The position numbers and the translations under genes were made by a program. Of a stretch of 64,000 bases of DNA, positions 26,517 to 34,988 are shown piece by piece. The notes under the pieces were generated by a model. It saw only the letters and a program-made list of their open reading frames with translations, was not told the DNA's origin and did not search any database. The stretch is from assembly GCA_003249225.1 (NCBI GenBank), contig QKJQ01000013.1:62001-126000 (forward strand), read 5' to 3'. Source of the DNA: Clostridia bacterium (GTDB lineage: Bacteria > Bacillota > Clostridia > Lachnospirales > Lachnospiraceae). Each line of letters begins with the position of its first letter. Within the stretch, counting starts at the first letter, position 1.

Positions 26517-28694
26517 TTACAGAGTAAACTTTTCACTTAATGATACGAACACAGTATCGTATGCATCCACGGTAACCGTAACCGAACCATACTCTGTCTG
26601 TACTGTAGTTTCTTGTATGGTATCACAATTATTGATTACAACAAGCATCCTGCTAACCGGATAATATGCACATTCCATCTTGTTATTATCTGTTATATAT
26701 TCTGCTTTATTAGTGCCTTGTGTGCAATAAAGAATCAGATCCATCAGCATTCTGGTCGTAGCAAGTGATACTTCAAAGGAAGGCAGATATACACCATAGC
26801 CATCTTTGAATTTATTGATGGTCATGCCCGGAACCTCGTCCTCAGATGTCAATACTTTTGCATTACCATTATACAAATAACGTCCCTGCTTGTTCTTTAT
26901 GCTGCAATCCGATAATGGAATTTCATTCAATGTCTCAACATTGAATTTCCATTTACCATGAGATACCCGGTCTCCCAGATCTTCATCAACACCAAGTATA
27001 TGTGCCATGCGGAAATATGTATCATATCCATGACAAGCGGATGGCTGATTTACGCCGATGAATAAACCGCCTTTGCTGACCCATTCTGTCAGCTTTGCTA
27101 TTACTTCAGCTTCTTCCCAAGCTTTCCCGCCGCTCCACGCAGTATCTGCAATACCGGCGTTGATAATAACGTCACACTCTTTCAGAACACCATTTTTTAC
27201 ATCTTCAAAATTAATAAACTTAACATTGAATGGAAGACCCGCCAGAGCTTCATTGATATGAATCAGGTCATGCATAAACGTCTCATGAAAATGGCCTGAC
27301 AGACTCCACGAGCGTATGCTCCCCCAACTGTGCAGTACTGCAACCACAGGACGCAGTGCATAGGGTGCTCCGTTTGCATGCAAATCTTTAATCTCTCTGA
27401 ATTCATCTGCGACTTTTTCAATATAATCACAGAAATCAGGATAATCTTCAACCAGATGAAGATATCCACCAAGACCTATTCTTTCGACCGGCTGACGTAA
27501 CAATGCTCTTCGTATACTGTTCCAGTATTTCTTCGCTTCCAGTGTTGGATCGCCGCCTTCCATAAAGGTGGGCGCACCACCAAGCCCTACCGGGAACAGA
27601 TAAGGATGAAGACGAAGTTCATGTGTTTCAACGTCAACACCGGAGCAAAGTCTTGCTTCAAAGCCAGAAAATACACACTTGATCAGTCCATCAAAACCGA
27701 ACTCTGAAAACTTGTTATTGTAAGGTTCAATTCCAACCCAGCTGTCATCATAAAAAACATAAGCTTTCTTATCATACTGGTGAACAATGTCAACCAGTTC
27801 TTTACCAAATCGAACAACAAAATTATTAATAAACTCCATCCAGTCAGATTTTTCTTTTGTACCAGGCATGTGTGTAACATGATACTTGCCCTGATTTGTA
27901 AAATCCTCTGCTTTCAGTGAGTAGCCATATTCTTTTTTAAATAGATTAAGTGCATAAGGGCTTACTGTAAAATCATACGATGCCCAGTCAGAAAACAGAT
28001 GACGGTTCTTCTCACTGCTTCCCCATATCCATGCGAAGTTATAGAACATTGAAGTAAATCTGACTACATTGCTCTGTGGATGTGACTCGCACCAGTCTTT
28101 CATCCATTTTTTAAGATACTCTTGTGTTTCCGGATACATCGGATCGATCTGCATCAGATGTTCCTTCTCCCAGTGATTTGTTGTGTGATTGTACATGGAA
28201 ATCTCTTCCCAAATACGATACACAAAAAAATTCACACTATACTTGTGCCATGCATCTGCATGACTAATAATTACTTCCTGTGTTTCTTTGTTATAGACCC
28301 AATTATCTTTCTTTACTTCTTCTTCCGTTGTACGGTCAATGACCTGCCAGTATTCAAAAGCTTCTTCTGAAGCATTTACAGAAAACTGTTCTGCAAAAAA
28401 TTCCTGCATGATTGGAATTGAAAGTGTATCCCCTTCCGCAACATAAGGCTGTGTTGACAGTATGCACTGCTGCTGCTTTGCCGGGTTTATTTTTGCCCAG
28501 GTATTATGGTCGCGTATGATACAAATGGTTGAATAGATCTGATATCCTGCATTTAAGATCTCATCCGAAAGAACAGTTCCATCACTATCCCGAATGACGT
28601 CTGCGCCCCACTTTTCAGCCATCTTAAGAGTCAGAGGTTCATAGCCGGCCTCTCCCGGTAACGTAAAACACCCTCTATTATTTTTACCTGACAT
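26517..28694 (-). CDS. GH112 beta-galactoside phosphorylase
   Basis: Inverting phosphorylase that cleaves a galactosyl disaccharide with phosphate to give alpha-galactose-1-phosphate. The family contains lacto-N-biose/galacto-N-biose phosphorylases and D-galactosyl-beta-1,4-L-rhamnose phosphorylase; I cannot separate these from sequence alone. 725 residues, the normal length. Family blocks seen: GCFTLPGEAGYE at the N-terminus, EKWGADVIRDSDGT, QVIDRTTEEEV, the catalytic region VFYDDSWVGIEPY near residue 320 and EGGDPTLEAKKYW. No signal peptide, so cytoplasmic. ATG at 28692-28694 after GGAGGAA (a TTG five codons upstream would overlap the ribosome site). It is the last gene of an operon with two permeases and a binding protein, which presumably import its substrate. 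Confidence 0.92.
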   Translation of the reverse strand: MSGKNNRGCFTLPGEAGYEPLTLKMAEKWGADVIRDSDGTVLSDEILNAGYQIYSTICIIRDHNTWAKINPAKQQQCILSTQPYVAEGDTLSIPIMQEFFAEQFSVNASEEAFEYWQVIDRTTEEEVKKDNWVYNKETQEVIISHADAWHKYSVNFFVYRIWEEISMYNHTTNHWEKEHLMQIDPMYPETQEYLKKWMKDWCESHPQSNVVRFTSMFYNFAWIWGSSEKNRHLFSDWASYDFTVSPYALNLFKKEYGYSLKAEDFTNQGKYHVTHMPGTKEKSDWMEFINNFVVRFGKELVDIVHQYDKKAYVFYDDSWVGIEPYNNKFSEFGFDGLIKCVFSGFEARLCSGVDVETHELRLHPYLFPVGLGGAPTFMEGGDPTLEAKKYWNSIRRALLRQPVERIGLGGYLHLVEDYPDFCDYIEKVADEFREIKDLHANGAPYALRPVVAVLHSWGSIRSWSLSGHFHETFMHDLIHINEALAGLPFNVKFINFEDVKNGVLKECDVIINAGIADTAWSGGKAWEEAEVIAKLTEWVSKGGLFIGVNQPSACHGYDTYFRMAHILGVDEDLGDRVSHGKWKFNVETLNEIPLSDCSIKNKQGRYLYNGNAKVLTSEDEVPGMTINKFKDGYGVYLPSFEVSLATTRMLMDLILYCTQGTNKAEYITDNNKMECAYYPVSRMLVVINNCDTIQETTVQTEYGSVTVTVDAYDTVFVSLSEKFTL

Positions 28695-28749
28695 TCTTTC
28701 TTCCTCCAAACATCGTTTCGTTCATTAACTTTTCTTCTTTTTAATTTTT

Positions 28750-28775
28750 GAACCCCCGGTGAAGACCGGGGGTTC
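28750..28775 (-). other. Perfect intercistronic hairpin between binding protein and GH112 genes
   Basis: GAACCCCCGGT and ACCGGGGGTTC make an 11-base perfect stem with a four-base loop. No T run follows on either strand, so it is more likely to stabilise the binding-protein message or set a processing point than to terminate. Confidence 0.7.
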
Positions 28776-28832
28776 AATTTCACGGTTTCAATGGTAAACG
28801 GAACTGTTTATCCGTTTCTAAGAAATCCAATC

Positions 28833-30605
28833 CTATTGCTTAGATATAGTTTCTGGTAATTTTGTTGTGTTACCAGCTTCATAAGCTGCAAGTCTTTCAT
28901 CGATGATATCCTGATATCCAGCATCAAGATACTGCTGACTTAACTGCTCATACAGTGCATCAAATTCGGAAGGATCACATTTTACCAACTGAACGCTGTA
29001 TTCTTTCCAAAGACTTAACAGTGTTGCATTGTATTCGCTTTCTGATTCAATTGCAACGGCAAATACCGGATCAGAATATGCCCAGCCATTGTCAGCAATT
29101 TCTTTTAATTCATAGTAATTGTCGATCAGTGCCTGTGTAAAGTCCTGAGGAAGACCCTGAGGAGCGATAGCAGCGATTGTCTGCTCGATGGTTCCGATGT
29201 TCTTACTTGCATGTACGATACATGTCATATCGATGTTATTGTTGTGGTTGAGCATTTCTGTTCCACGATAATCACCATTAACAACTGGAAGACCATTTGC
29301 ATCTAAGGTATAAGTTACATCTAAAACACCATTTTCAAGTGTGAAGAGAGTATCTTCCTGGCTCATCCATTCCATGTACATCCAAGCTGCTTTTAACTGA
29401 TCTTCTGTTGCATAAGAACTAAATCCAACGATCATACCAAATGGGTTATCAGCACGAAGTGTAGGCTGATCAATAACGCCTGCTTCAACACCCATGTAGT
29501 TGCTTGCGATGGTAAGTGTTGCATCCGGGTTGTTCTCATAGAAAGCTGTTAACCAGTCAACGTTGCTTCCCATGTAACCACCGTAGCTGAATAATTTACC
29601 ATTGATGAAATCTGCTTTCATTGTGTTGCCATCAGCGTCAAGATCGTATTCAGCGGATGTATAACCTTTGTTGTACTCTGCGTTCTCTCTCTTTAACATC
29701 TTATAGGTTGGTTCCCATGATAAACATGCAGTTCCAAGACTTGAGTACTGTGCCCATTCTGTTTCGTTAACCGGGTAAGTACGATATGCAAAGTTTCCAA
29801 CGTATGCTGCGGTAGGAAGTGCTTTACCAATTGGGTTCTGATCTGTAAGACCTGCTGCGATGATTGCATCGATTACTGCACAGTATTCTGTATAATTTGT
29901 AGGAAGTGCCATACCAACAGCATCAAGCCAATCCTGACGTACGAAGGTAGCGTAAGCATAGGTTGTGTTGTAGTAAGGACGTTCGGACAATACAAAGTAG
30001 GTCTCGCCATTGATGTCTGTGTAACCAAGCTGATTGTGTTCAACCATTGCATTGTAGTAAGTAGGAGCAACCTGTGCAAATGCTTCAAGATCGATTGTTG
30101 TCATGGCTCCGTCGTTTGCCCACTGAGCAACCTTAGGATAATCGTATTCCATCATGATAGTCGGTGTATCACCACCAGCGATCAGAAGGTTATACTTAGT
30201 CATAACATCGCCTCTTGGGATTGCAACATAAGTTACTTTAATGTTGTATTTGTCACCAAAGTTGGACTGAACCCACTGTGTCCAGTAGTTGTCATCAACA
30301 GCTGGGTATCCTTCTTTTGATCTGTCATAGACAGGAACTGTAATTTCTACAGTTTCATCAAAAGCTGTGAATCCATCAATACCTGCTGCGTTTGATGTGT
30401 CAACTGGTTCAATTGTTGGTGTTGCAGTTGCTTCTGTTGTTGTGCTTCCTGATTCAGTAGGCGCAGAAGTTGCTGTTGCTGCTGTATTGCTGCCTGTGTT
30501 TTCTGTGTTGCTTGTGTTGTTGCTTTTTCCGCATCCCGCAAAGGCCGTCACTACCATCGTTGCCACTAAAGCAAGCGTAATGACTCTTTTCAGAATCTTT
30601 TTCAT
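28833..30605 (-). CDS. Extracellular solute-binding lipoprotein (LipO-type)
   Basis: Large oligosaccharide-binding protein for the LplB/LplC-type permeases encoded upstream. 590 residues with a signal peptide and lipobox AFAGC (anchor Cys at about residue 25), a Ser/Thr/Ala/Pro-rich linker (about 28-72) and a two-lobe binding fold. Proteins of this length and class usually import plant or host oligosaccharides. The ATG at 30603-30605 has AGGAGG nine bases upstream; an ATG three codons earlier touches the ribosome site. It precedes GH112 with a stable hairpin between the two genes, which fits the higher demand for binding protein. Confidence 0.9.
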   Translation of the reverse strand: MKKILKRVITLALVATMVVTAFAGCGKSNNTSNTENTGSNTAATATSAPTESGSTTTEATATPTIEPVDTSNAAGIDGFTAFDETVEITVPVYDRSKEGYPAVDDNYWTQWVQSNFGDKYNIKVTYVAIPRGDVMTKYNLLIAGGDTPTIMMEYDYPKVAQWANDGAMTTIDLEAFAQVAPTYYNAMVEHNQLGYTDINGETYFVLSERPYYNTTYAYATFVRQDWLDAVGMALPTNYTEYCAVIDAIIAAGLTDQNPIGKALPTAAYVGNFAYRTYPVNETEWAQYSSLGTACLSWEPTYKMLKRENAEYNKGYTSAEYDLDADGNTMKADFINGKLFSYGGYMGSNVDWLTAFYENNPDATLTIASNYMGVEAGVIDQPTLRADNPFGMIVGFSSYATEDQLKAAWMYMEWMSQEDTLFTLENGVLDVTYTLDANGLPVVNGDYRGTEMLNHNNNIDMTCIVHASKNIGTIEQTIAAIAPQGLPQDFTQALIDNYYELKEIADNGWAYSDPVFAVAIESESEYNATLLSLWKEYSVQLVKCDPSEFDALYEQLSQQYLDAGYQDIIDERLAAYEAGNTTKLPETISKQ

Positions 30606-30672
30606 AAAATACATCCTCCTTATAATGAATTGCTTTATAGAAATTGGATTGTCCAATAACTACCTCTTTTGA

Positions 30673-31578
30673 TCAGCCTTTTACTGCACCGATCATAACA
30701 CCTTTCACAAAGTGCTTTTGTACGAACGGATAAACACATATGATCGGTATCGTTGCGAACATAATGGCTGCCGCCTGCCATACTTCCGGTACACTCACGA
30801 CCTGTGCACTTTCCGAAAGACTGATTGCTGAATCTGCTGCAGAAAGTACCATATTGCTTAGAATATACTGGATTGGCTGTAAAGCTTTAATGTTGATATA
30901 GTATTTTGCATCCGCATAAGCATTCCATCTTCCGACTGCATAGAACAAGGATAAAGTTGCAATGATCGGTTTTGATAAAGGAAGTACGATACTCCAAAGA
31001 ATTCTGAAGTTCGATGCACCGTCAATGAATGCGGATTCCTCTAAACTGTCCGGAATCGTGCTCTGAAGGAAACTCTTCATAATAAGCATGTTGTAAGGTG
31101 AAAACATAAGTGGGAGTATGAGCACCCACATATTATCCAGAAGGTTCAGACTCTTCATAAGCAGATAAGAAGGAATCAGACCAGGATTGAAATACATTGT
31201 CAGCATGATCATTACAGCAAAGAAGCTTTTTCCTTTTAATCTCTTCTTGGAAAGAGGATAGGCTGCACAGGTCGTAACGATCATACCAAGGATCGTAAAG
31301 ATCACTGTTATTTCGACTGTATAGATCAAAGCATGTGTCATCTGCCCGTCAAGGAAGAGTGATTTATAGGCATCTACCGTGAATCCCTTAGGCCAGAGAT
31401 AAACACTTTTTGCAAGGACTGCTGAATTACTGCTGACTGACTTTGCTGCGATGTGTAAAAATGGAACGATACAGGTCAGACAAAGTATTGTAATAATTGC
31501 GACAATAATTATATCGCCAATTCGTATTCTATTAATTCCGCTATAACTTTTTCGTGCTGCTTTACTAGTACTCTTCAT
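30673..31578 (-). CDS. Carbohydrate ABC transporter permease, LplC/YtcP type
   Basis: Inner-membrane transporter subunit, 301 residues and six predicted helices. The ATPase-contacting loop reads EESAFIDGASNFRILWSIVL at about residues 188-207 and the C-terminus GVMIGAVKG is typical of this subfamily. Nine bases separate it from the upstream LplB-type gene, and the binding-protein gene follows. No ATPase gene is present. Confidence 0.92.
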   Translation of the reverse strand: MKSTSKAARKSYSGINRIRIGDIIIVAIITILCLTCIVPFLHIAAKSVSSNSAVLAKSVYLWPKGFTVDAYKSLFLDGQMTHALIYTVEITVIFTILGMIVTTCAAYPLSKKRLKGKSFFAVMIMLTMYFNPGLIPSYLLMKSLNLLDNMWVLILPLMFSPYNMLIMKSFLQSTIPDSLEESAFIDGASNFRILWSIVLPLSKPIIATLSLFYAVGRWNAYADAKYYINIKALQPIQYILSNMVLSAADSAISLSESAQVVSVPEVWQAAAIMFATIPIICVYPFVQKHFVKGVMIGAVKG

Positions 31579-31587
31579 TGTCTCCTC

Positions 31588-32574
31588 CTATATCAATCCG
31601 TCTTCGCCAATGGCTTTTGCAAACTTATCCGAAAGAAGGACAAGTATCATACCGACGAGCGACTGGAAAAGTCCAACTGCAGTTGCACGACTGAAATTAC
31701 CTGAACTAAGACCTTTTTCATAAATGTAAATAGCAAGCTGATACTGATAATCTTTTACATTGACATTACCGAAGGAATACAGACGTTCAAATCCACTGCC
31801 CATCAGACGTCCAAGGTTCATTATCAGGATTGTAATGATAGTTCCTTTGATTCCCGGAAGTGTTATATTCCACATCTTCTGCCAGCGGTTCGCACCGTCA
31901 ATGCTGGCTGCTTCATATTGATCTGCTGAAATTCCGGTGATTGCTGCAAGGAATATAATAGTTCCCCATCCCATGCTCTGCCAGATAGCGATCATGATAT
32001 AGCTGACAGCCCAATGCGTCTTCTCTGTCAGGAACGGAATTCCTTCAGAAATTATTCCGTTATTCATAAGAAAAATGTTAATAAGACCAGTTTCAGGTTT
32101 CATAAGTGTATAAGCAACACTGGCAACAATGACCCATGATAAAAAGTGTGGCAGATACAAAATTGTCTGTGAAACTTTTTTGAATGTTTTAAAACGCAAT
32201 TCGTTTAGTAATAATGCCAGAATAATCGGAACCGGAAAACCAAGGAACAGATCTAAAAAGTTAAATACAAGTGAGTTTTTAAGTGCCCGGATAAAATCAG
32301 CATCTTTAAAAATCTTTTGAAAGGTCTCAAGTCCAACCCATTCACTTCCTGCATATCCTTTTGCAGGTTTGTAATTCATAAAAGCCATACGTAATCCCGG
32401 ATATGCTGCATATTGAAAAATTATAACACAGGCTACCGGTATTAATAGCATTAGGTACAGTTGCCAATCACGTTTTATGTAATAGAGAATTCCTTTGCTT
32501 ATTATTGGCAAATTCTCCGCATATGCTGTACTTCCCTTCGTTTTTTTACGTTTTAAATTCTTAGACTCTCCCAT
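31588..32574 (-). CDS. Carbohydrate ABC transporter permease, LplB/YteP type
   Basis: First gene of the GH112 operon, encoding the other permease. 328 residues with a basic N-terminus, six predicted helices and the EAA loop YEAASIDGANRWQKMWNITL near residue 225. I take the ATG at 32572-32574 (MGESKN) because AGGAGAGG lies six bases upstream; the ATG six codons earlier has no ribosome site. The operon is divergent from an AraC-family gene, a common arrangement for YteP-type pectin or host-glycan transporters. Confidence 0.92.
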   Translation of the reverse strand: MGESKNLKRKKTKGSTAYAENLPIISKGILYYIKRDWQLYLMLLIPVACVIIFQYAAYPGLRMAFMNYKPAKGYAGSEWVGLETFQKIFKDADFIRALKNSLVFNFLDLFLGFPVPIILALLLNELRFKTFKKVSQTILYLPHFLSWVIVASVAYTLMKPETGLINIFLMNNGIISEGIPFLTEKTHWAVSYIMIAIWQSMGWGTIIFLAAITGISADQYEAASIDGANRWQKMWNITLPGIKGTIITILIMNLGRLMGSGFERLYSFGNVNVKDYQYQLAIYIYEKGLSSGNFSRATAVGLFQSLVGMILVLLSDKFAKAIGEDGLI

Positions 32575-32896
32575 CTTTGACCTCTCCTTCATTTTTACTG
32601 TTTCGAGTCGTTTTTCTATACTCCTATTTTATTCTCTGGAATACGTCAATTCTATTCAATGATATAAAAAAACTATGCATTTTCGACCATTATAACAGTA
32701 TTTATTATTCATTTCCCCAAACTATTTATGTCAATAGTCAAATTGAACTCTTTTTTCTTAACACTTTTAATAGAATAAGCAAGATTATTCCATCTGTTAA
32801 TGTACATTTTCACAAATTCCCATAAAATTACTATGATAATCAATGGTTGAAATTCATATGAAATGCGTTATAATTAGGCTATAAGGAGGTTTTGTC
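32575..32896. promoter_or_regulatory. Divergent promoter region of the GH112 operon and AraC gene
   Basis: About 320 bases without a gene. Toward the AraC gene there is -35 TTGAAA (32847-32852), 16 bases and -10 TATAAT (32869-32874). Toward the transporter there is a TATAAT on the minus strand at 32689-32694 with no recognisable -35 (GGGGAA at the expected place), as expected for an AraC-activated promoter. I found no clear direct repeat that could be named the AraC site. Confidence 0.6.
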
Positions 32897-33850
32897 ATGC
32901 CAAAAAAGAAAGAAGTTATTATCGAATATAGAAATTATGCTTTGCCATCAAATTTTCCGGTAATTCTGCTCTCCGGCAACCGTTGGCACATTTCCGACAT
33001 AAAAAGCGGCAGACTCCATTTTCACAATTGCCTTGAAATTGGAATCTGCCACTCCGACAGCGGAATTATGGAATTTGAAAATCTTCATGTACCTTTTAAA
33101 GCCGGTGATATCACAATGATCCCACGAGATTATCCGCACACGACCTATAGTGATCCCGGAACCGAAAGTTTATGGTCCTATGTCTTTTTAGAACCTAGTG
33201 AACTCTTTAGAGGTCTTTTAAACAATGTCACACAGAGTCTTGATGTTCCTTTAACAAAAGACCAGCACGCTTCTTATCTGATTGTAAACAGGGAAACAAA
33301 TCCGAAAGTACATTTTTTACTAACCTCTGTCATTCAGGAATTGCAGGAATGCAGAATCAACTATCAATCCAGTGTTCGTGGCCTTCTTCTTTCTCTTTGC
33401 ATTGAATTGTTCCGTATCCACGGGGAACAAAACCGTATTGCAGAAGAAAATGAGAACGAAATGGATTCAAACAACAATGCTCTTGTCATTCTGCCGGCAC
33501 TTGACTATATACGGTTTAATTATATGCAGCAGTTCTCCGTTGATACTCTGGCATCCATGTGTCATTTCAGTGTGACGCATTTTCGACGGATCTTTCATTC
33601 GATCATGGGCATCAGTCCTCAGGAATACATAAACAATACACGTATTTATAAAGCATGTTCACTGCTTCGAAGCACCGAAGACTCCATCCTTACCATTTCT
33701 GAACAAGTCGGCTATCATTCGATTTCCAGCTTTAACCGCTGCTTTATCAAAGTGGTCGGAATGCCACCAAGAAAATGGAGGAATGAGTATCTTCAGGTAG
33801 AATCAAAGAACGACAAACAATCGATCTGGAAGTTCAGTGGCTGGATCTGA
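32897..33850 (+). CDS. AraC-family transcriptional regulator
   Basis: Probable activator of the divergent transporter/GH112 operon. 317 residues: an N-terminal cupin-like sensor domain (about 20-160, with HFHNCLEIG and FKAGDITMIPRDYPHT) and two C-terminal helix-turn-helix motifs (about 205-305, with SVDTLASMCHFSVTHFRRIF and ISEQVGYHSISSFNRCFIK). ATG at 32897 after AAGGAGG. Its stop lies two bases from the stop of the convergent GH88 gene. The effector is unknown but should be a sugar handled by the flanking enzymes (inference). Confidence 0.92.
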   Translation: MPKKKEVIIEYRNYALPSNFPVILLSGNRWHISDIKSGRLHFHNCLEIGICHSDSGIMEFENLHVPFKAGDITMIPRDYPHTTYSDPGTESLWSYVFLEPSELFRGLLNNVTQSLDVPLTKDQHASYLIVNRETNPKVHFLLTSVIQELQECRINYQSSVRGLLLSLCIELFRIHGEQNRIAEENENEMDSNNNALVILPALDYIRFNYMQQFSVDTLASMCHFSVTHFRRIFHSIMGISPQEYINNTRIYKACSLLRSTEDSILTISEQVGYHSISSFNRCFIKVVGMPPRKWRNEYLQVESKNDKQSIWKFSGWI

Positions 33851-33852
33851 TC

Positions 33853-34986
33853 CTACCACATTTCCATGTATTGATCTTTTAACCGCAATATTGCTTCAAG
33901 GTAAAAATAATCACCATAAATAATCGGCACTTCCCGGTCACTTGCTCTGTCATATCTTGCCGAACCATACTGGAGGATACCATCGGTTTTCGTATCATAA
34001 TCACAGTATTTACCATCCATTGCTGTAATGATCCGGATTGCTGACTGCTCATACAATGCTTTTTCCAGCTCCGGTACAAACAAAGCAATTTCAAGAAGAC
34101 CGCAGGCAGCACACGCACAAGCTGTTGTATCAAGGTAGACAGGCTCCGCTGGCGCTCTGAAATCAAGCAGGGAAACATAATCATTTAAAGCAATGTTGGC
34201 AAGAAAATAATGCGCAACCGTTTTTGCCTTATCAAGATATCTCACATCCTTTGTGTAACGATACGCAAGAGCAAATCCATAAACTGCCCACGCCTGTCCA
34301 CGCGACCAGGCTGAACCGCTTTCATACCCCTGTCCTGCGGGGTTATCTCTGAACTCGCCAGTCTCAGGATCTACAAGCACAATATGGTTGCAGGAACCAT
34401 CCGGACGCACCACATAGCGCATAGCAGTCTCCAGATGACCAAGTGCGATTTCTTTGTACTCCTCTTTTCCGGTTTCATTCGCCGCCCAGAAAAGCAAAGG
34501 AAGGTTCATCAGACAGTCTATGATCATAATACCTGGATCGTTGTTATTCCAGGCAAGAATAAATTTTCCGCCAGGCCTGTATCTTGAGGCAAGGTGCTCC
34601 GCTGCTTTTAATGCTCTGCCTTTTGCCGTTTCATCTCCTGTCAGCCGGTAATCAGCGACAGAAGCATGCAGCCACATGAATCCGACATCATGATCCAGCA
34701 TTTTTTCATTTGCCAGTGCTTCATCCAGTCTTTCTTCCGTCTCACGGGCCATATCAAAGTACAAGCTTTCCTTTGTTGCGGCATACATCTGCCACAGAAT
34801 ACCGTTCCAAAAGCCGTTGGTCCACCAGTTTATGCTTTTTGCCCCCATATCCTCATAACGCCCGTTCTGAGGAATGTAGGGGATAATTCCTTTATTCCTT
34901 TCACATTCTGCATATAGCTTCGCTGCTATTTTACGAAAGATTTCTTCCGCTTTCTGTCTTTTCGTTGCTTCATCGTATAAAAACAC
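33853..34986 (-). CDS. Unsaturated glucuronyl/galacturonyl hydrolase, GH88
   Basis: Cytoplasmic enzyme that hydrates and removes the 4,5-unsaturated uronic acid from oligosaccharides made by polysaccharide lyases. 377 residues, (alpha/alpha)6-barrel. Family features: INWWTNGFWNGILW, the Asp region MLDHDVGFMWLHA, the second Asp region IMIIDCLMNLPLLFWA, and ESGSAWSRGQAWAVYGF. I favour the GTG at 34984-34986, two bases after the stop of the upstream gene and just behind GGAGGTGA; the ATG at 35004 lies on top of that ribosome site. The pair with the DUF2264 gene indicates translational coupling. Substrate could be from a glycosaminoglycan, rhamnogalacturonan or ulvan-like chain. Confidence 0.88.
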   Translation of the reverse strand: MFLYDEATKRQKAEEIFRKIAAKLYAECERNKGIIPYIPQNGRYEDMGAKSINWWTNGFWNGILWQMYAATKESLYFDMARETEERLDEALANEKMLDHDVGFMWLHASVADYRLTGDETAKGRALKAAEHLASRYRPGGKFILAWNNNDPGIMIIDCLMNLPLLFWAANETGKEEYKEIALGHLETAMRYVVRPDGSCNHIVLVDPETGEFRDNPAGQGYESGSAWSRGQAWAVYGFALAYRYTKDVRYLDKAKTVAHYFLANIALNDYVSLLDFRAPAEPVYLDTTACACAACGLLEIALFVPELEKALYEQSAIRIITAMDGKYCDYDTKTDGILQYGSARYDRASDREVPIIYGDYFYLEAILRLKDQYMEMW

Positions 34987-34988
34987 GA

